This document shows positions 12,569-24,100 of a stretch of 64,000 nt of DNA, in pieces. The notes under the pieces are model-generated. The model had not been told where the DNA came from. It did not search any database and saw only the letters and a program-made list of their open reading frames with translations. Both the position numbers and the translations under genes were made by a program. The number at the start of each line of letters is the position of its first letter. The stretch's first letter is position 1. This stretch comes from Apostichopus japonicus (lineage: Eukaryota; Echinodermata; Holothuroidea; Aspidochirotida; Stichopodidae): assembly GCF_037975245.1 (NCBI RefSeq), contig NC_092567.1, positions 19,102,876 to 19,166,875 of the forward strand, read 5' to 3'.

Positions 12569-12597
12569 ATTCGAACCCTGTTAACATGGGTTCGAAT
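12569..12597. repeat. Inverted repeat with B-box-like arms
   Basis: Ten-base perfect arms ATTCGAACCC and GGGTTCGAAT surround TGTTAACAT. Each arm contains GGTTCGAAT on one strand, resembling the tRNA B box, but no tRNA fold or A box is visible. Function unknown. Confidence 0.6.
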
Positions 12598-12911
12598 CTA
12601 TTGCACAATCAAATTTTGACGGAGAACAACTTTGTTTGGAATATGAACCCCTTTGGGTAACTCTCTGTAACATACTCAGCATAGAATATTTGTTGCACCG
12701 CTTGCCAAGAACACTATGCAATCTGTTAGATAGATGTTAGGTGATCCATCCATCATAAGGAATTAAGACTCTTTATAGAAAGGTTAAATACGCACGTAAT
12801 GTCATTCGTGAAATTCATACATGTGTATCCTAACCATGAGAATCCTACCCACCCCAGTTGGGACAATTTGTTTCTTTTTAGACTGTACTGTCATGTCACA
12901 CTTCAAAACAC

Positions 12912-13300
12912 TTAAAGGCATTGAAGACTTGCCCCAAACCGCGGGCATTGAAGACTTGCCCCAAACCGTGTGCCGCGCTCTGAAAAAGTTAACTTTCCGT
13001 TTCTTGTAAGTGAAATTTTCTTCTTGTCGCTACAAAATGCAGACAGTAATGAAACGTGATACCTTGTTATCTTTGATCTGGACCTGAGATGTCCACGCTG
13101 CTATGTACAGTGTGTTGTGGGTATTGACCGTAGCTGTATGTATTGACTGTACACTAGTGTCTAATTACCGACGGTATCAAGCTGTGTGTATTTTCTGGCA
13201 TTAATGGTGGTGTTTAACACTTCTGTTACACCTCATTCGAAACTAGGTCAAATTACCGGCATTAGACGTTTCTTTTTGCGCGAGTCTTCACACCCTTTAA
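12912..13300. mobile_element. TTAA-flanked MITE (Kolobok/T2-like), copy 2
   Basis: TTAAAGGCATTGAAGACTTG at the left and CGAGTCTTCACACCCTTTAA at the right give imperfect inverted repeats with TTAA on both sides. Near the left end a 30-base segment starting GGCATTGAAGACTTGCCCC is duplicated in tandem, which is not seen in copy 1 (3395-3767). Confidence 0.82.
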
Positions 13301-14432
13301 TGATAGTATGAGCAGCATGAATATCATGATTTTCTATTAGATAAAGCTTAGGAACTGTTCATACTGTCAGTGCAAGTGCTTTGAAGCATGATATGGGAGA
13401 ACAGTATAGAGTGGTATCAGCATTAAATTCCGATAAATAGAATATTTGTTGCACCGCTTGCCAAGAACACTATGCAATCTGTTAGATAGATGTTAGGTGA
13501 TCCATCCATCATAAGGAATTAAGACTCTTTATAGAAAGGTTAAATACGCATGTAATGTCATTCGTGAAATTCGTGAATGGAATAAGTTTCTGTTTGCAAT
13601 TTGCATAAAGTTGTTAAATATACAGGAATTTTTCTTTTTACAAATATTAATGTTCTGTATGCCAAAAGAAATGGGGGGAAAAATTAAGAGCGAAATTGAA
13701 AAACGGTGATAAACAGGAAAATTACTACTTTGAACGGCTGGTATCATGACAAGATAGATTATTGAACATTATCCACTACTGTAGTTACCAGCTAAAGCAA
13801 TGGAATTTAGTGTGGGTGTGTACGGCACAAAGGTAGAGTGACTGACTAGCTTCTTATGTTTACCTTGTTGTATGTATTTCTTTTGGTCTAACAGTAACAT
13901 CAAAATTTGCTAATTAATAAATTAATTTAGGGACACAATGTGAAGTAGCTGCTGGACTGTAGCAGTTTGCAAGATTTACCACATCATGTTGTGATCAATG
14001 ATTGTACAGCAAATGGTACATCGTTCTCTACAATCCAACACATCTTACTATTCCTGTGTTGGTGTTCTGTGTTGTTACCAAATGAATTATTAACTAATTA
14101 ATAAATGTTCTTGTGTTAAACATTCGTAGCCAACACCAAAAACGTCAAAACTTGAACAGTTTTAGAAGCAAAGACACATCAATGTTTGAAGTTTTGTAAA
14201 AAGAAGTTATAGTTAAAATGTATAATATTATGGGACATTAGACGCCAAATTTTGTATCAGCACGGAACCAATTTATTATTATTTTTTTTTTAAATACCTC
14301 TGTCTGTACACACTATTTGTTACAGACCAACTATTAGTTAAGTATTTCCATGCAATTAAAGAATTTTTACATTGGTCTTTAGAGATTTATTGCATACATG
14401 TGTATCCTAACCATGAGAATCCTACCCACCCC

Positions 14433-15114
14433 AGTTGGGACAATTTGTTTCTTTTTAGACTGTACTGTCATGTCACACTTCAAAACACTTAAAGGCATTG
14501 AAGACTTGCCCCAAACCGCGGGCATTGAAGACTTGCCCCAAACCGTGTGCCGCGCTCTGAAAAGTTAACTTTCCGTTGCTTGTAAGTGAAATTTTCTTCT
14601 TGTCGCTACAAAATGCCGACAGTAATGAAACGTGATACCTTGTTATCTTTGATCTGGACCTGAGATGTCCACGCTGCTATGTACAGTGTGTTGTGGGTAT
14701 TGACCGTAGCTGTATGTATTGACTGTACACTAGTGTCTAATTACCGACGGTATCAAGCTGTGTGTGTATTTTCTGGCATCAATGGTGGTGTTTAACACTT
14801 CTGTTACACCTCATTCGAAACTAGGTCAAATTACCGGCATTAGACGTTTCTTTTTGCGCGAGTCTTCACACCCTTTAATGATAGTATGAGCAGCATGAAT
14901 ATCATGATTTTCTATTAGATAAAGCTTAGGAACTGTTCATACTGTCAGTGCAAGTGCTTTGAAGCATGATATGGGAGAACAGTATAGAGTGGTATCAGCA
15001 TTAAATTCCGATAAAGAGCTTAGGAACTGTTCATACTGTCAGTACAAATGCTTTTAAGGATGACATGAGAGGACAGTGTGGAGTGGTATTAGCATGTAGA
15101 AGATTGTCCCAACT
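14433..15114. mobile_element. AGTTGGGACAAT-ended element hosting a nested MITE
   Basis: The left end AGTTGGGACAAT (14433) and right end ATTGTCCCAACT (to 15114) are inverted. The element contains the TTAA MITE at 14489-14878 and two diverged copies of a TTAGGAACTGTTCATACTG segment. A short relative without the nested MITE is at 20879-21073, and a right-truncated copy starts at 12856. No clear target duplication, so the transposon class is open. Confidence 0.65.
14489..14878. mobile_element. TTAA-flanked MITE (Kolobok/T2-like), copy 3, nested
   Basis: Near-identical to the 12912-13300 copy, including the tandemly doubled 30-base left end. It sits inside the AGTTGGGAC-ended element. The flanking bases CTTCAAAACAC and TGATAGTATGAG align to the uninterrupted relative at about 20.92-20.96 kb, supporting insertion. 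Confidence 0.82.
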
Positions 15115-15646
15115 CTTTTAATGGTACCAAACATTGTCATCATAAGTAAATTACAGAGTTATTTTTGATTGTGTGCTTATTACTTTTATGTGTGAAATCG
15201 TAATTCATTGCGGCATTATATGATGCACTTTCTACCACTGAGTGTTGTGTAAGTATTTATTGTAAGATGCGATGTTAAGGTGACCGTACCAGAAGTTCCC
15301 GTCTACCAGGAACAGTTCAAGTATTTTATGGATCTTTCTCAGATTAAATTTTCCTTGGAAATTGTCGTTCCGAAAAAAGGGCTCAGTATAATGATGAAAA
15401 AAAATACATGGTTTTAGAGGATGTATTGAAAAAAACCTGGGTAGACCTGATCATTTTGGAAACATAGCAACATCAAAACATGGAGGCCTCAAAATCAAAC
15501 GTGTCCATTAAAACGTGTAGTGTAGATATTACCCCAAGATATCAACATGGGGATCAATACCATGTCCGGGAATTTCTGGAAAATAATACTGTCACCTTAA
15601 TCTATGTATTTCATCATCTCACAGCTTCTGATTTTGATCTGTCTAA

Positions 15647-15809
15647 CAGGCATGAGCCTTTTCCGCGAATTCGCGAAATATCCGTGATTTCTTTTCTACC
15701 TCGGGACATAAAATATTATCCTAACACACTGTAGCATACGCAAACTGGAGCCTATACCGCAATTTTTGCAAAGTTCCGTGATTTTTTTTTTACCCCAGGC
15801 TCATCCCTG
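15647..15809. mobile_element. MITE with 6-bp TSD (family A), copy 2
   Basis: Same element as 11082-11245. Flanks are GTCTAA (15641-15646) and GTCTGA (15810-15815), a 6-base duplication with one substitution. The internal palindrome is present but interrupted by one change, and the right end CCAGGCTCATCCCTG is identical to copy 1. Confidence 0.8.
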
Positions 15810-16379
15810 GTCTGAACTGATTTAGGATTTAGGGAAGGGGTAAATACTTTCCACAGTGGCTGTTCCTGGCTTGTCATTCGTTTACAGTATCTGTTTCTAT
15901 GACAACCCTGACAATTGCCATGGTGAAAGTTGTACCTTGACTTCATTAAAATTTTAATTGCTAAAAATTTATCATTCCAGTACAGTAATATTCAGTTTTA
16001 CTCACTCAAGGAATTTCGTACATTGTGCTGTGTAAGTTACTTGAAAGTATATCTTTTCTCACAAAATGGCTTGGATCATTTTTAACCTCAAGCATATGGA
16101 TCAGTGCGGGATATTGGCAATAGTTAGTAGGAACAGGTTTGAGAATATTTTATGTGATATTTATCACTATTTTCTTCAAATTTATCATCAATATTTCGGA
16201 ATGTTACAAGTGTCCACACAGGATAACATTTTACCTCAGACATGATGTTAGTCGTATTGTATTACCCATTAGTATTTTCCAATCGTTTTTGTTCTATCGT
16301 ATTTATTTAGTCATATTACGGCTTCACAAGTTTTCTTGAATGTCTGCAGTGTTTCCGTTGGGAATCTTCAGCGTTCATA

Positions 16380-16418
16380 CAGAGGGCGCTGTCATATTTG
16401 CAGAGGGCGCTGTCATAT
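16380..16418 (+). promoter_or_regulatory. Tandem CTCF-core-like sites (weak)
   Basis: CAGAGGGCGCTGTCATAT occurs twice, at 16380-16397 and 16401-16418, 21 bases apart. AGAGGGCGCT resembles the CTCF core consensus. This is motif resemblance only; it could equally be a small duplication. Confidence 0.25.
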
Positions 16419-17980
16419 CGGTCCTAACAGTGCGGCAGATACGGCTCTAGGTCTCACTGTGTGTAGACTGTAGATCTATGCTGTTTAAATATCTCCAAAT
16501 ACTTTTATAAAGCTCTGCAACATATCTCAGTGTATGTGCCAGTCCTTGCTAGCTAGTTGTATGCTGTTCAAGCTATATTATGAGCTCCTTCATGTGCCAG
16601 TGTGACCTCCGTATATAGCTTTAAATTAATTTACCGTTGGACCAACACATAGGTAAGGAATGGGAACGCCTCCTAATATGTAGTATTTTCAATAGACTTG
16701 TATAAACTTCTCTATTTTGGTAATGTAAGAGGCAAGGCGTGGTCCGGCCATAAAATGAAGCGGAGGCAACGAAAAAAGGTCTGCATAAGGCAAGACCCTG
16801 TTTAGAAAAGAAGCTACTTATATATGACTTCCTACTTTGATATAAACCAAAGAGAATAGCAAGCACAGCAAAGACACACATGATTGCTTCCTCATAAAGA
16901 CCAGCTATGCATGCCGATGTAGACTTATTTAAAAATTCATTTACATGATAAAAGAAAAGAATATTTTACACCTCTACACTGGTCGTGAAAATATGTTTCA
17001 AGAGATCCTCGTCTTAAATAATAATTACGAGAAGAATCGCAGACATAGTTCCAGTGGATTCAATTTCGGAGACTTGGATTCAAATTTACTGAAATTCAAA
17101 AAACTAAAAAACTCTGTTAAAGCAGACGTGATTAAAAATAACCCAAAGAAGCTTTCTGATTGGTTAACGGCAAGATGTGTATAAAGTTATCAAAACAAAT
17201 GGCGGTAACATTCGGTTGCTAAGATGTACCAGTGATGAGTGGTAGAAGCGATATGTTAGCTATATGTCTATGTCACATGACTGAATTAGGGAACGTGCAA
17301 GGTAGTTTGCCCAGATTCTATCCGTCAGAGATTTCTGGAGGGAATTATCAGTGTTCTCAGAGACTGCAGCCAAGGTTTGTCTAGTGTTTGCAGAACTAGG
17401 TAGGACCGATATGTCAGCGACCCCCTTCTGTTGGTTTAGGGCATGGATGAAGATTCCCATTAGGGAATATAATTTTTTTATAATTTGACATGTTCAATGT
17501 AAAACTTTATTTTGCATCAAATTTCTAACATTCGGCTGATACAATACCCAACCATCCAAAATTAAGGTGAAATACCCTTATGGCATAATCAGTTACTTCA
17601 GTCCCAAGGGATTCAACTTAAATTCAGAGTTTGCCGACCAGTTTTAATGGCTAAGACAAATTGTTTTGTTAATTATTACCCGAGTCCACCAAACTGGGCC
17701 CAGGGTAGATGAATTTTTGGGTAGAATTTCGAAAATTTGCACATGAAACAGTAACACACTGCATTACAATTAGAAAGATGCAAACATTTCTTTATTTCAA
17801 TTATTATAATCGTTTTAAATTGTATTATGTTATATTTATTTGTATTGGCTAAAGAAAATCTGTTTTCACAAGCAATTTGGATAACCTTTCAGCAATGGTA
17901 TTAATTTTCATCCACAAGAAATGACACAAGGTATTTTTAGTATTAATTCAACTATTTGCAATGCACCATTATGTAATTTT

Positions 17981-18366
17981 ACATGCAACAGTTATGAAGC
18001 ATTGTTTAGTCATAAACATGCAACAGTAATGAAGCATTGTTGAGTAGATGAACATGTAACAGGTATTGAAGCATTGTATAGAAGATAAACATGCAACAGT
18101 AATAAAGCATTGTTTAGTCATAAACATGCAACAGTAACAAAGTATTGTGTAGCAGATAAACATGCAACAGTAATGAAGCATTGTTTGGTAGATAAACATG
18201 CAACAGTTATGAAGCATTGTTTGTTAGATAAACATGCAACAGGTATTGAAGCAGTGTATAGAAGATAAAAATGCAACAGTAATGAAGCATTGTTTAGTAG
18301 ATAAACATGCAACAGTAATCAAGCATTGTTTAGTAGATAAACATGCAACAGTAATGAAGCATTAAC
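17981..18366. repeat. 36-bp minisatellite, about 10 copies
   Basis: Tandem units of 36 bases built on CATGCAACAGTAATGAAGCA plus a TTGTTTAGTAGATAAA-type ending, with scattered changes. Short reading frames on the minus strand (CCMFIY-like repeats) are artefacts of the repeat. Confidence 0.93.
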
Positions 18367-20581
18367 TTCATACAAGACTTCTAATACTCCTAACGAAATT
18401 TGTTAAAAGGCAGTATTCTGGTCATCTCCGCAATTTTACATTTTATATTGGACAAAATATGCAAAATGAGGCTTCTTTAATAATCTATTTTCTTTATTCT
18501 TTCAATTCTGTAATGGTTTAATGTTTGCTGTACTCGATTTGATGCAGAAAAAAAAATTATTCCTTGAAAATCCTTTAGGATTAAATATTTTACTGCCTTA
18601 CATTAATTATCATGTACTACAAAATAATTTGAAATATTTAAGATGGGCAGAGAAAGTGAAGTTTTTCTTACTATCAATCATGCTTACTTCATTTTTTTAT
18701 CCTTTTGACACATCTTGTTACCCCTCTGTTCTGGACAGGATCCAATCCTGACGAGACGGGGGAAGGGGAGGGGTGGCCAGAGGGGTTCAAGCCCCAGGGC
18801 TTTGATCAATATGGTACAAAGAAAACTTCTCTCATTTTCGAAATTTGCTTAAGGACAAAATGAACACTTAACTTAGACAAAACTTACCCTTGGGGACAGA
18901 CGTGGCTCTGGAACCCCCCACCATCCCTTATCTGACCCTTCTTGTTCCTCTCCCGCTGGTTCTTTAACTTTGTGATTTTCTATACACTGTGCAATGAATA
19001 AATACTTGGTAATAATTTGGTCCTTTCGTTGTGTATATTGAGCTTACCGTCTATCTGTTTCTTTCCAAAACAAGTACTACATTGCAGAACCAAATTAGTG
19101 ATTGTATTTAAGATAATAAAGAATTCTTTCTCATTGTAAGATGTAACTTTAAAAATAATTGTCCAAGTTACTAGTTGGCATACTCTTAATGAGATTTTTC
19201 TATTTCAAGAATATTTCTGAATTTTGCTTTTAATGCATAACTTTTCTGTAAATTTGACATTTAATTCTTCCTTGCTGGAAAATAATGCATATTCATGATG
19301 GTCCTAAAAAATGAGTAGAGGATTTCCATTTGTTCATTTTTCTTATCCCCCCTCCCACTATCCCTTATCCCCAACTATGTACTTTTCTTAGTTTCATTTT
19401 TCCATCAGCAGTTTTGAATAAAGGCAAATTTGATATTTTAGTAAATGTAAGATAAGATCAACTTTATTAAACTCAACAAAGGTGGTAATTGAATGCTTGC
19501 ATAAAACAGTAAACAGTGTGCCAAAAAAAATAAATTACAAATCATGTATAAACAAGCCTTAAACAATACAATGGACAAGGCAAGAGACCAGAACAGTTCT
19601 ATCAAAAGAGACCAATCAGGGAAGCTCTTGCGATTGACAATTAGGGTTATGAAGTTTTATACACTTTGAAATAAATGAGGGTCTTACCATGTCAAGGTGA
19701 TGGAACGGTACGGTAGTATACGCAATAGCTTTGCAGAATACAACTCATCGGTTGTTTACGTCTTTAGTTTGTTATCCATTTTTATGTTTTTATTATTATT
19801 ATTATTATTTTATGTAGCAACCACCAAGTATTTTTAATATTTCTAAATGAATGTTTTTTGCCGATTGTTTGGTGACATTGTAGATCAGTAATTCACTCAG
19901 TACAAATAAAAATTATTTCCTTATTCTGTTTGTTTAATTGTGATTTATTGACAAATTATTGGTGGATAAATGGAAAACTGTCTTCATTGTGTATAGCCTG
20001 CTGTAAGGAGCTATATATGGCTGATTTGATGACAGGGCATCGGTGAGCTACAAGAAGGTTTTAGTACCAAATGGTTAACTGCAGTAACATTACTTAAGTC
20101 AGAATGTTATTTTCCTACAGGGGTGTGATGCCCCTTTCATATTCCCCTACCCATTTCACAGGCATATTTCATCAGAATTATTTAACATGGTGAACCATCG
20201 AGGGTAGCAAGATTGTCTAAATGGCACATATATTTTTACATACATTTGGAATTAATCAAATTTAGTGATATTTTTGCTTAGGTAAAAGAAAGGGAGGGGC
20301 AGTGGGTACAGGGGAGTACATCCTAAGACTATATGATTGAGTAAGTATGCTGATATCTTAAGTGCCACAGTAGCCACACAGGGGTGAGTGAGGGGTACAC
20401 TTGGATGGAAGTCCCACCAACCTATACAAAGTATAGTAAAAAAAAGTAGGAGGAAATAAACTGAAAAATCATGTTAAGATTAGTAATTGTAATGGAATGT
20501 ACAACCCCTTTCTGTTCCTTTCTCCCCCCCCCCCCCTCCAACACCTCAAGCACTCCATTTACCTTTCCATATTCACAAATT

Positions 20582-20587
20582 TTTATT
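20582..20587 (-). terminator. Candidate poly(A) signal for the collagen/C1q gene
   Basis: TTTATT on the plus strand reads AATAAA on the minus strand, about 525 bases beyond the stop codon and past the small MITE at 20879-21073. Other hexamers may be used. Confidence 0.25.
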
Positions 20588-20878
20588 CCTTGGACAGAAG
20601 GACTGGTTATAACCTTAATAGGGCATTTAATGATATTAACATAGTAGCATAAATATAAATTGGAAGTGTAAATAACAATTCTGTCCGGTTAGGAATATAT
20701 ATACCGTACTCTATAGCAACACATTATTACAGTTAGACTTAATTAATTGTAAGAAGATATATCCAACAGAAAATATTTCTCCATGAACAAAGGGATACAC
20801 TTTCTTAGCAAAGAAGACCATTTTCTATGGATATTTCCTAGCAGGGAGGTTGACGATTTGGAGATAGCAATCACCCTA

Positions 20879-21073
20879 AGTTGGGACAATTTTTTTTTTA
20901 AACTGTCACACTACGTAATGCTTCAAAGCAGTTGTACTAACAGTATGATTATCCTGTTTTTCTCTCAGATGAAGATTTAGGAACTGTTCATACTGTCAGT
21001 ATGAGTGCTTCGAAGCATGATATGAGAGTACAGTATATAGTGGAGTTAGCATTGGAGAATAGTGTTCCCAACT
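20879..21073. mobile_element. Short AGTTGGGAC-ended MITE, copy without nested insert
   Basis: AGTTGGGACAAT at the left and TGTTCCCAACT at the right are inverted ends of a 195-base element. Its interior contains the same TTAGGAACTGTTCATACTG and AGCATGATATGAGA segments as the 14.4-15.1 kb element but lacks the TTAA MITE. It lies just downstream of the collagen/C1q gene stop codon. Confidence 0.65.
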
Positions 21074-21112
21074 GGCTAAAAATTACACGGATTCGTCATG
21101 TACTGAGACATT

Positions 21113-24100
21113 CTAATCGGCATCAAGTAAATAACCAAGAAATGTAGTGAAACCGTAATGGCTCCCATAGAACCCCGTAGTATCGTACAACTGTAACCAT
21201 ACTTGGTCATCGTACTGAAGGTGAAGCATGACACTATTACTGGAACTATCCTCGTCGTCTAGATCTCCGTATTCCAGAGCACTGGCGACATGTTCACCTG
21301 AAACGATTAGGCGAGAATAAAGGAATATGAGTTCTTGAATAACACACGGTATTTTGTAAAGGCCATTTCGGACCCAGAGGTTGAGGACTTATTAAGTTAA
21401 GGGAGAGAAAATAATTTGAGATAAGCGGTAAAATGTTTGTTAAAATTTTTGTACATAGTTGACCTTTGATTTACTTTCTAGCAGATTTGTCGCATTCATG
21501 ATAAAGTTGCAGAAGAGTCACTGAAACAACATTCGCACGAAAACCGGACATTCTTGGGCGGCACCATTATAAAATTGTCCCATTTCTAACCCCCCCCCCC
21601 CCACCTGCGGTCATGATGACATTAATACATTTCCCAATATAAGACTGGTTCTGCTTTTAAAACAAGATAACCTTTGGCAGTGGCGGAGAAACAGGGGGGG
21701 TTGGGGGGGTTTTAACCCCCCCACTTTTTGAAGAGGGGGGGTTGGCCCACACAATCAACCCCCCTAGTTTTTGCCAGTAATGTTCTGTTATAGCCTATGT
21801 TATGTGCTCCAAATGGCATAAAAAATCATATTATTTAAATTTGAAATTGTTAAAGTCATTTCAACCTTTTACCTGGTAGGCTACATCAACAATTAACGAC
21901 CGAAAACCGAGTTAGAATTGACCCACACATTATTTCTAGCCCCTTTCCCCTACCTGGCGCATTGGAACTTGTAGCTCATAGCGCTAACTTCACCCCACAA
22001 CAGACATACACAAAATAACGTTTTGTTGCTGTTGAAAAGCTTTGGAACTGTATACACTTGCCAACTTCAACGAGGTGAAGGAAGGAAAAGAAAAAGAAGA
22101 AAGAGAGAAAAGGAGAAAAGGATGGAATAGAAAATACGGCAAGAAAACGGGAAGAGAAAGAGGAACGGTGACAAATTATTCGAATTTGTAAAGCAAACAG
22201 CAGATATCACATCATATCAGTGAGCATGAAAATGGCGTTCCACGATAAACAGCCTCCAAACCATGGGCGCAGATCCTGGTGAGGACAGCGGGACGCGTCC
22301 CCACCAACTTTTTCAGTAGTGGGGACATGATATACCGTGTCCCCACCAATTTGTCTTGACCAATAGCTGCATTTCAAGTTCCCCTGTATTAAACTTTGGC
22401 GCAGTTTGATCCAGCATTGTGCAAATGACATGCAGCAGTTCTCAATTTATTGTATTTTATCCACAGTTGTTAAATATAGGACGGAAATCACATTTGCGGC
22501 AGTCTATATTTGTTTTCTGGGAGAGGACCCCAGACCCATCGTATATACAAAAGTCTACTTGGATTATTTGTCCCCTGATTTTCTTTCTGCAGACGCCCAT
22601 ATAAATATCTCCATACTAAATTTCTAAGCCATGAGATTTAAAACTTAAGGAGGTTTATAGGAGCATCATTAGGTCTGGGAAGTGTTATTTCCGGCGATCT
22701 GGGAGGTATATTTGCCCAAAAAAATCGTACGCTACGCGCGAACCCATGGTCGCGCTCCGCTTAGATAATGTCATAGAACAGACACGCGTCCCCACCATTA
22801 TCCAAGACTGATCTGCGCTCATGCTCAAAACTGTCGATGTGTGTTGTGTTCGGTTTCGGAAATATCTGGTATATTTTTATTTCCTTCAACGAAATTTTTT
22901 AGTAGCCGTCTGAATTTTCGAAAATTCCCTAACCAACATTCTTCATCATACTCGTGCAATTTTGACCCGTCTGTTAGGGTTTGAAGGAGGTTTTTCTATA
23001 TCGGTTGTCCATAGATGATATTTTGTGCAACATTATGGGTATGTTTTGAAGTGAATTTATTCAGGGGAATTGTGAATTTTCAAATTCTGAACAGTGGGGC
23101 TGACGGATATTGTGGGCCGCGATGAAGAATCACCTACAAAAGCAATGATCCACAGGATATGTGATGAAGTCGAACATGATGTGTGACTGGTGACAATCTT
23201 CAAAAAGGTTATAGATGAGAAAAAAAGTATTTGGAAAAAACTTGGTTCTCAGGCAAAAGTGTACATATGGTTGGTCAGTTTCAAGCCCGAGAAGTGCCAT
23301 TTCCTGTGATCTGGGGGTACCAAAACCAGAAATTTTCTTGTACGCTGCGCGCCAACCAATGGTGGCGCTCCGCTTAGATAGTAATACGCGCCCCCGGGTT
23401 AGAAAATCCTGCATACACCCCTGGTTAAATGCAGCTTTTCAAGGCCTGGGCAGTGCCATTTACTGCAATCTGGGAGGCAATATTTGCCAAAAAATTCTTG
23501 TGCACTTCGCGCCAACTTATGGTGGCGCTCCATTTAGATAGTGAGCCAGCAGTTATGACTTTTTATTTCATCAATGGCCTGCAACCCCCCCACTTCTGAC
23601 AAGAAATCTCCGCCACTGACCTTTGGCATCATAGTAGGATATGGGAATGACCAGGCAAGTATACCAGAAACACCACCAACTGCTCTAAGCATGATTATGT
23701 TATGTGCTCTATCAACATAGAACCCCATCATCCTAATATACGGACAGTATATGGCACGCCTCGGAGAGCGACAAAGCATATGATAGAGGACATGGTGGGG
23801 CAGAGTGGGTTGGGTGGGGTCGGGCTGGCGGGGTGGTAGATTTACTATTAGCTTGTTCTTACCATTAAGCATCAGCTGTACCATCGGGTTCGTACTGCTT
23901 GACGCCTTATGGACATTATAACCAAAATAGTAATAACCTGCAAAAGGACAAAAGAAAATGTTTGGATCAAATCCCATATTGCGCACACTCAAATCTAGCA
24001 ATCCGAAATAGATGCATATTTGTCTATGATATGGTTGACCAGTTAAGGCAAGTTGCAAGCGCCATTTGATCTTTCCTTGCAAGTCCGACTTTACACATTA

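Larger units (their letters stand above)
12681..15015. repeat. Segmental duplication cluster (A-B-A-spacer-B)
   Basis: Block A (12681-12815) recurs at 13437-13572. Block B (12816-13437, about 622 bases) recurs at 14393-15015 with few differences. Block B contains a TTAA MITE nested in an AGTTGGGAC-ended element, so the repeats were copied together after insertion. Confidence 0.88.
15116..20878. other. Intergenic region, no convincing gene
   Basis: Apart from the MITE at 15.65 kb, the CTCF-like pair, the 36-bp satellite and a C-rich tract near 20.52 kb, I see no supported gene. Short open frames at 16945-17184 (plus) and 17260-17460 (minus) have protein-like composition but no recognisable domain and no splice partners; they could be decayed exons. 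Confidence 0.45.

Noticed and set aside
12569-12597. tRNA or SINE head based on GGTTCGAATC
   Set aside because: No A box or stem structure; it is only a short inverted repeat.
15480-15734. 84-codon frame starting MEASKSNVS
   Set aside because: Its second half runs into the 6-bp-TSD MITE, so it is not a conserved gene; no splice partners found.
16945-17460. Possible small genes (79 codons plus strand; 66 codons minus strand)
   Set aside because: Composition is protein-like, but there are no domains, no supporting splice sites and the two frames are on opposite strands; noted only as a possible decayed remnant.
17969-18366. CRISPR-like regularly spaced repeat
   Set aside because: The 36-bp units are contiguous with no unique spacers, and the genome is eukaryotic; it is a minisatellite.
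23534-24082. 182-codon minus-strand open frame
   Set aside because: Only 25 codons of it (23863-23937) are the real C1q exon; the rest is intron read-through with GT/AG boundaries clearly seen.
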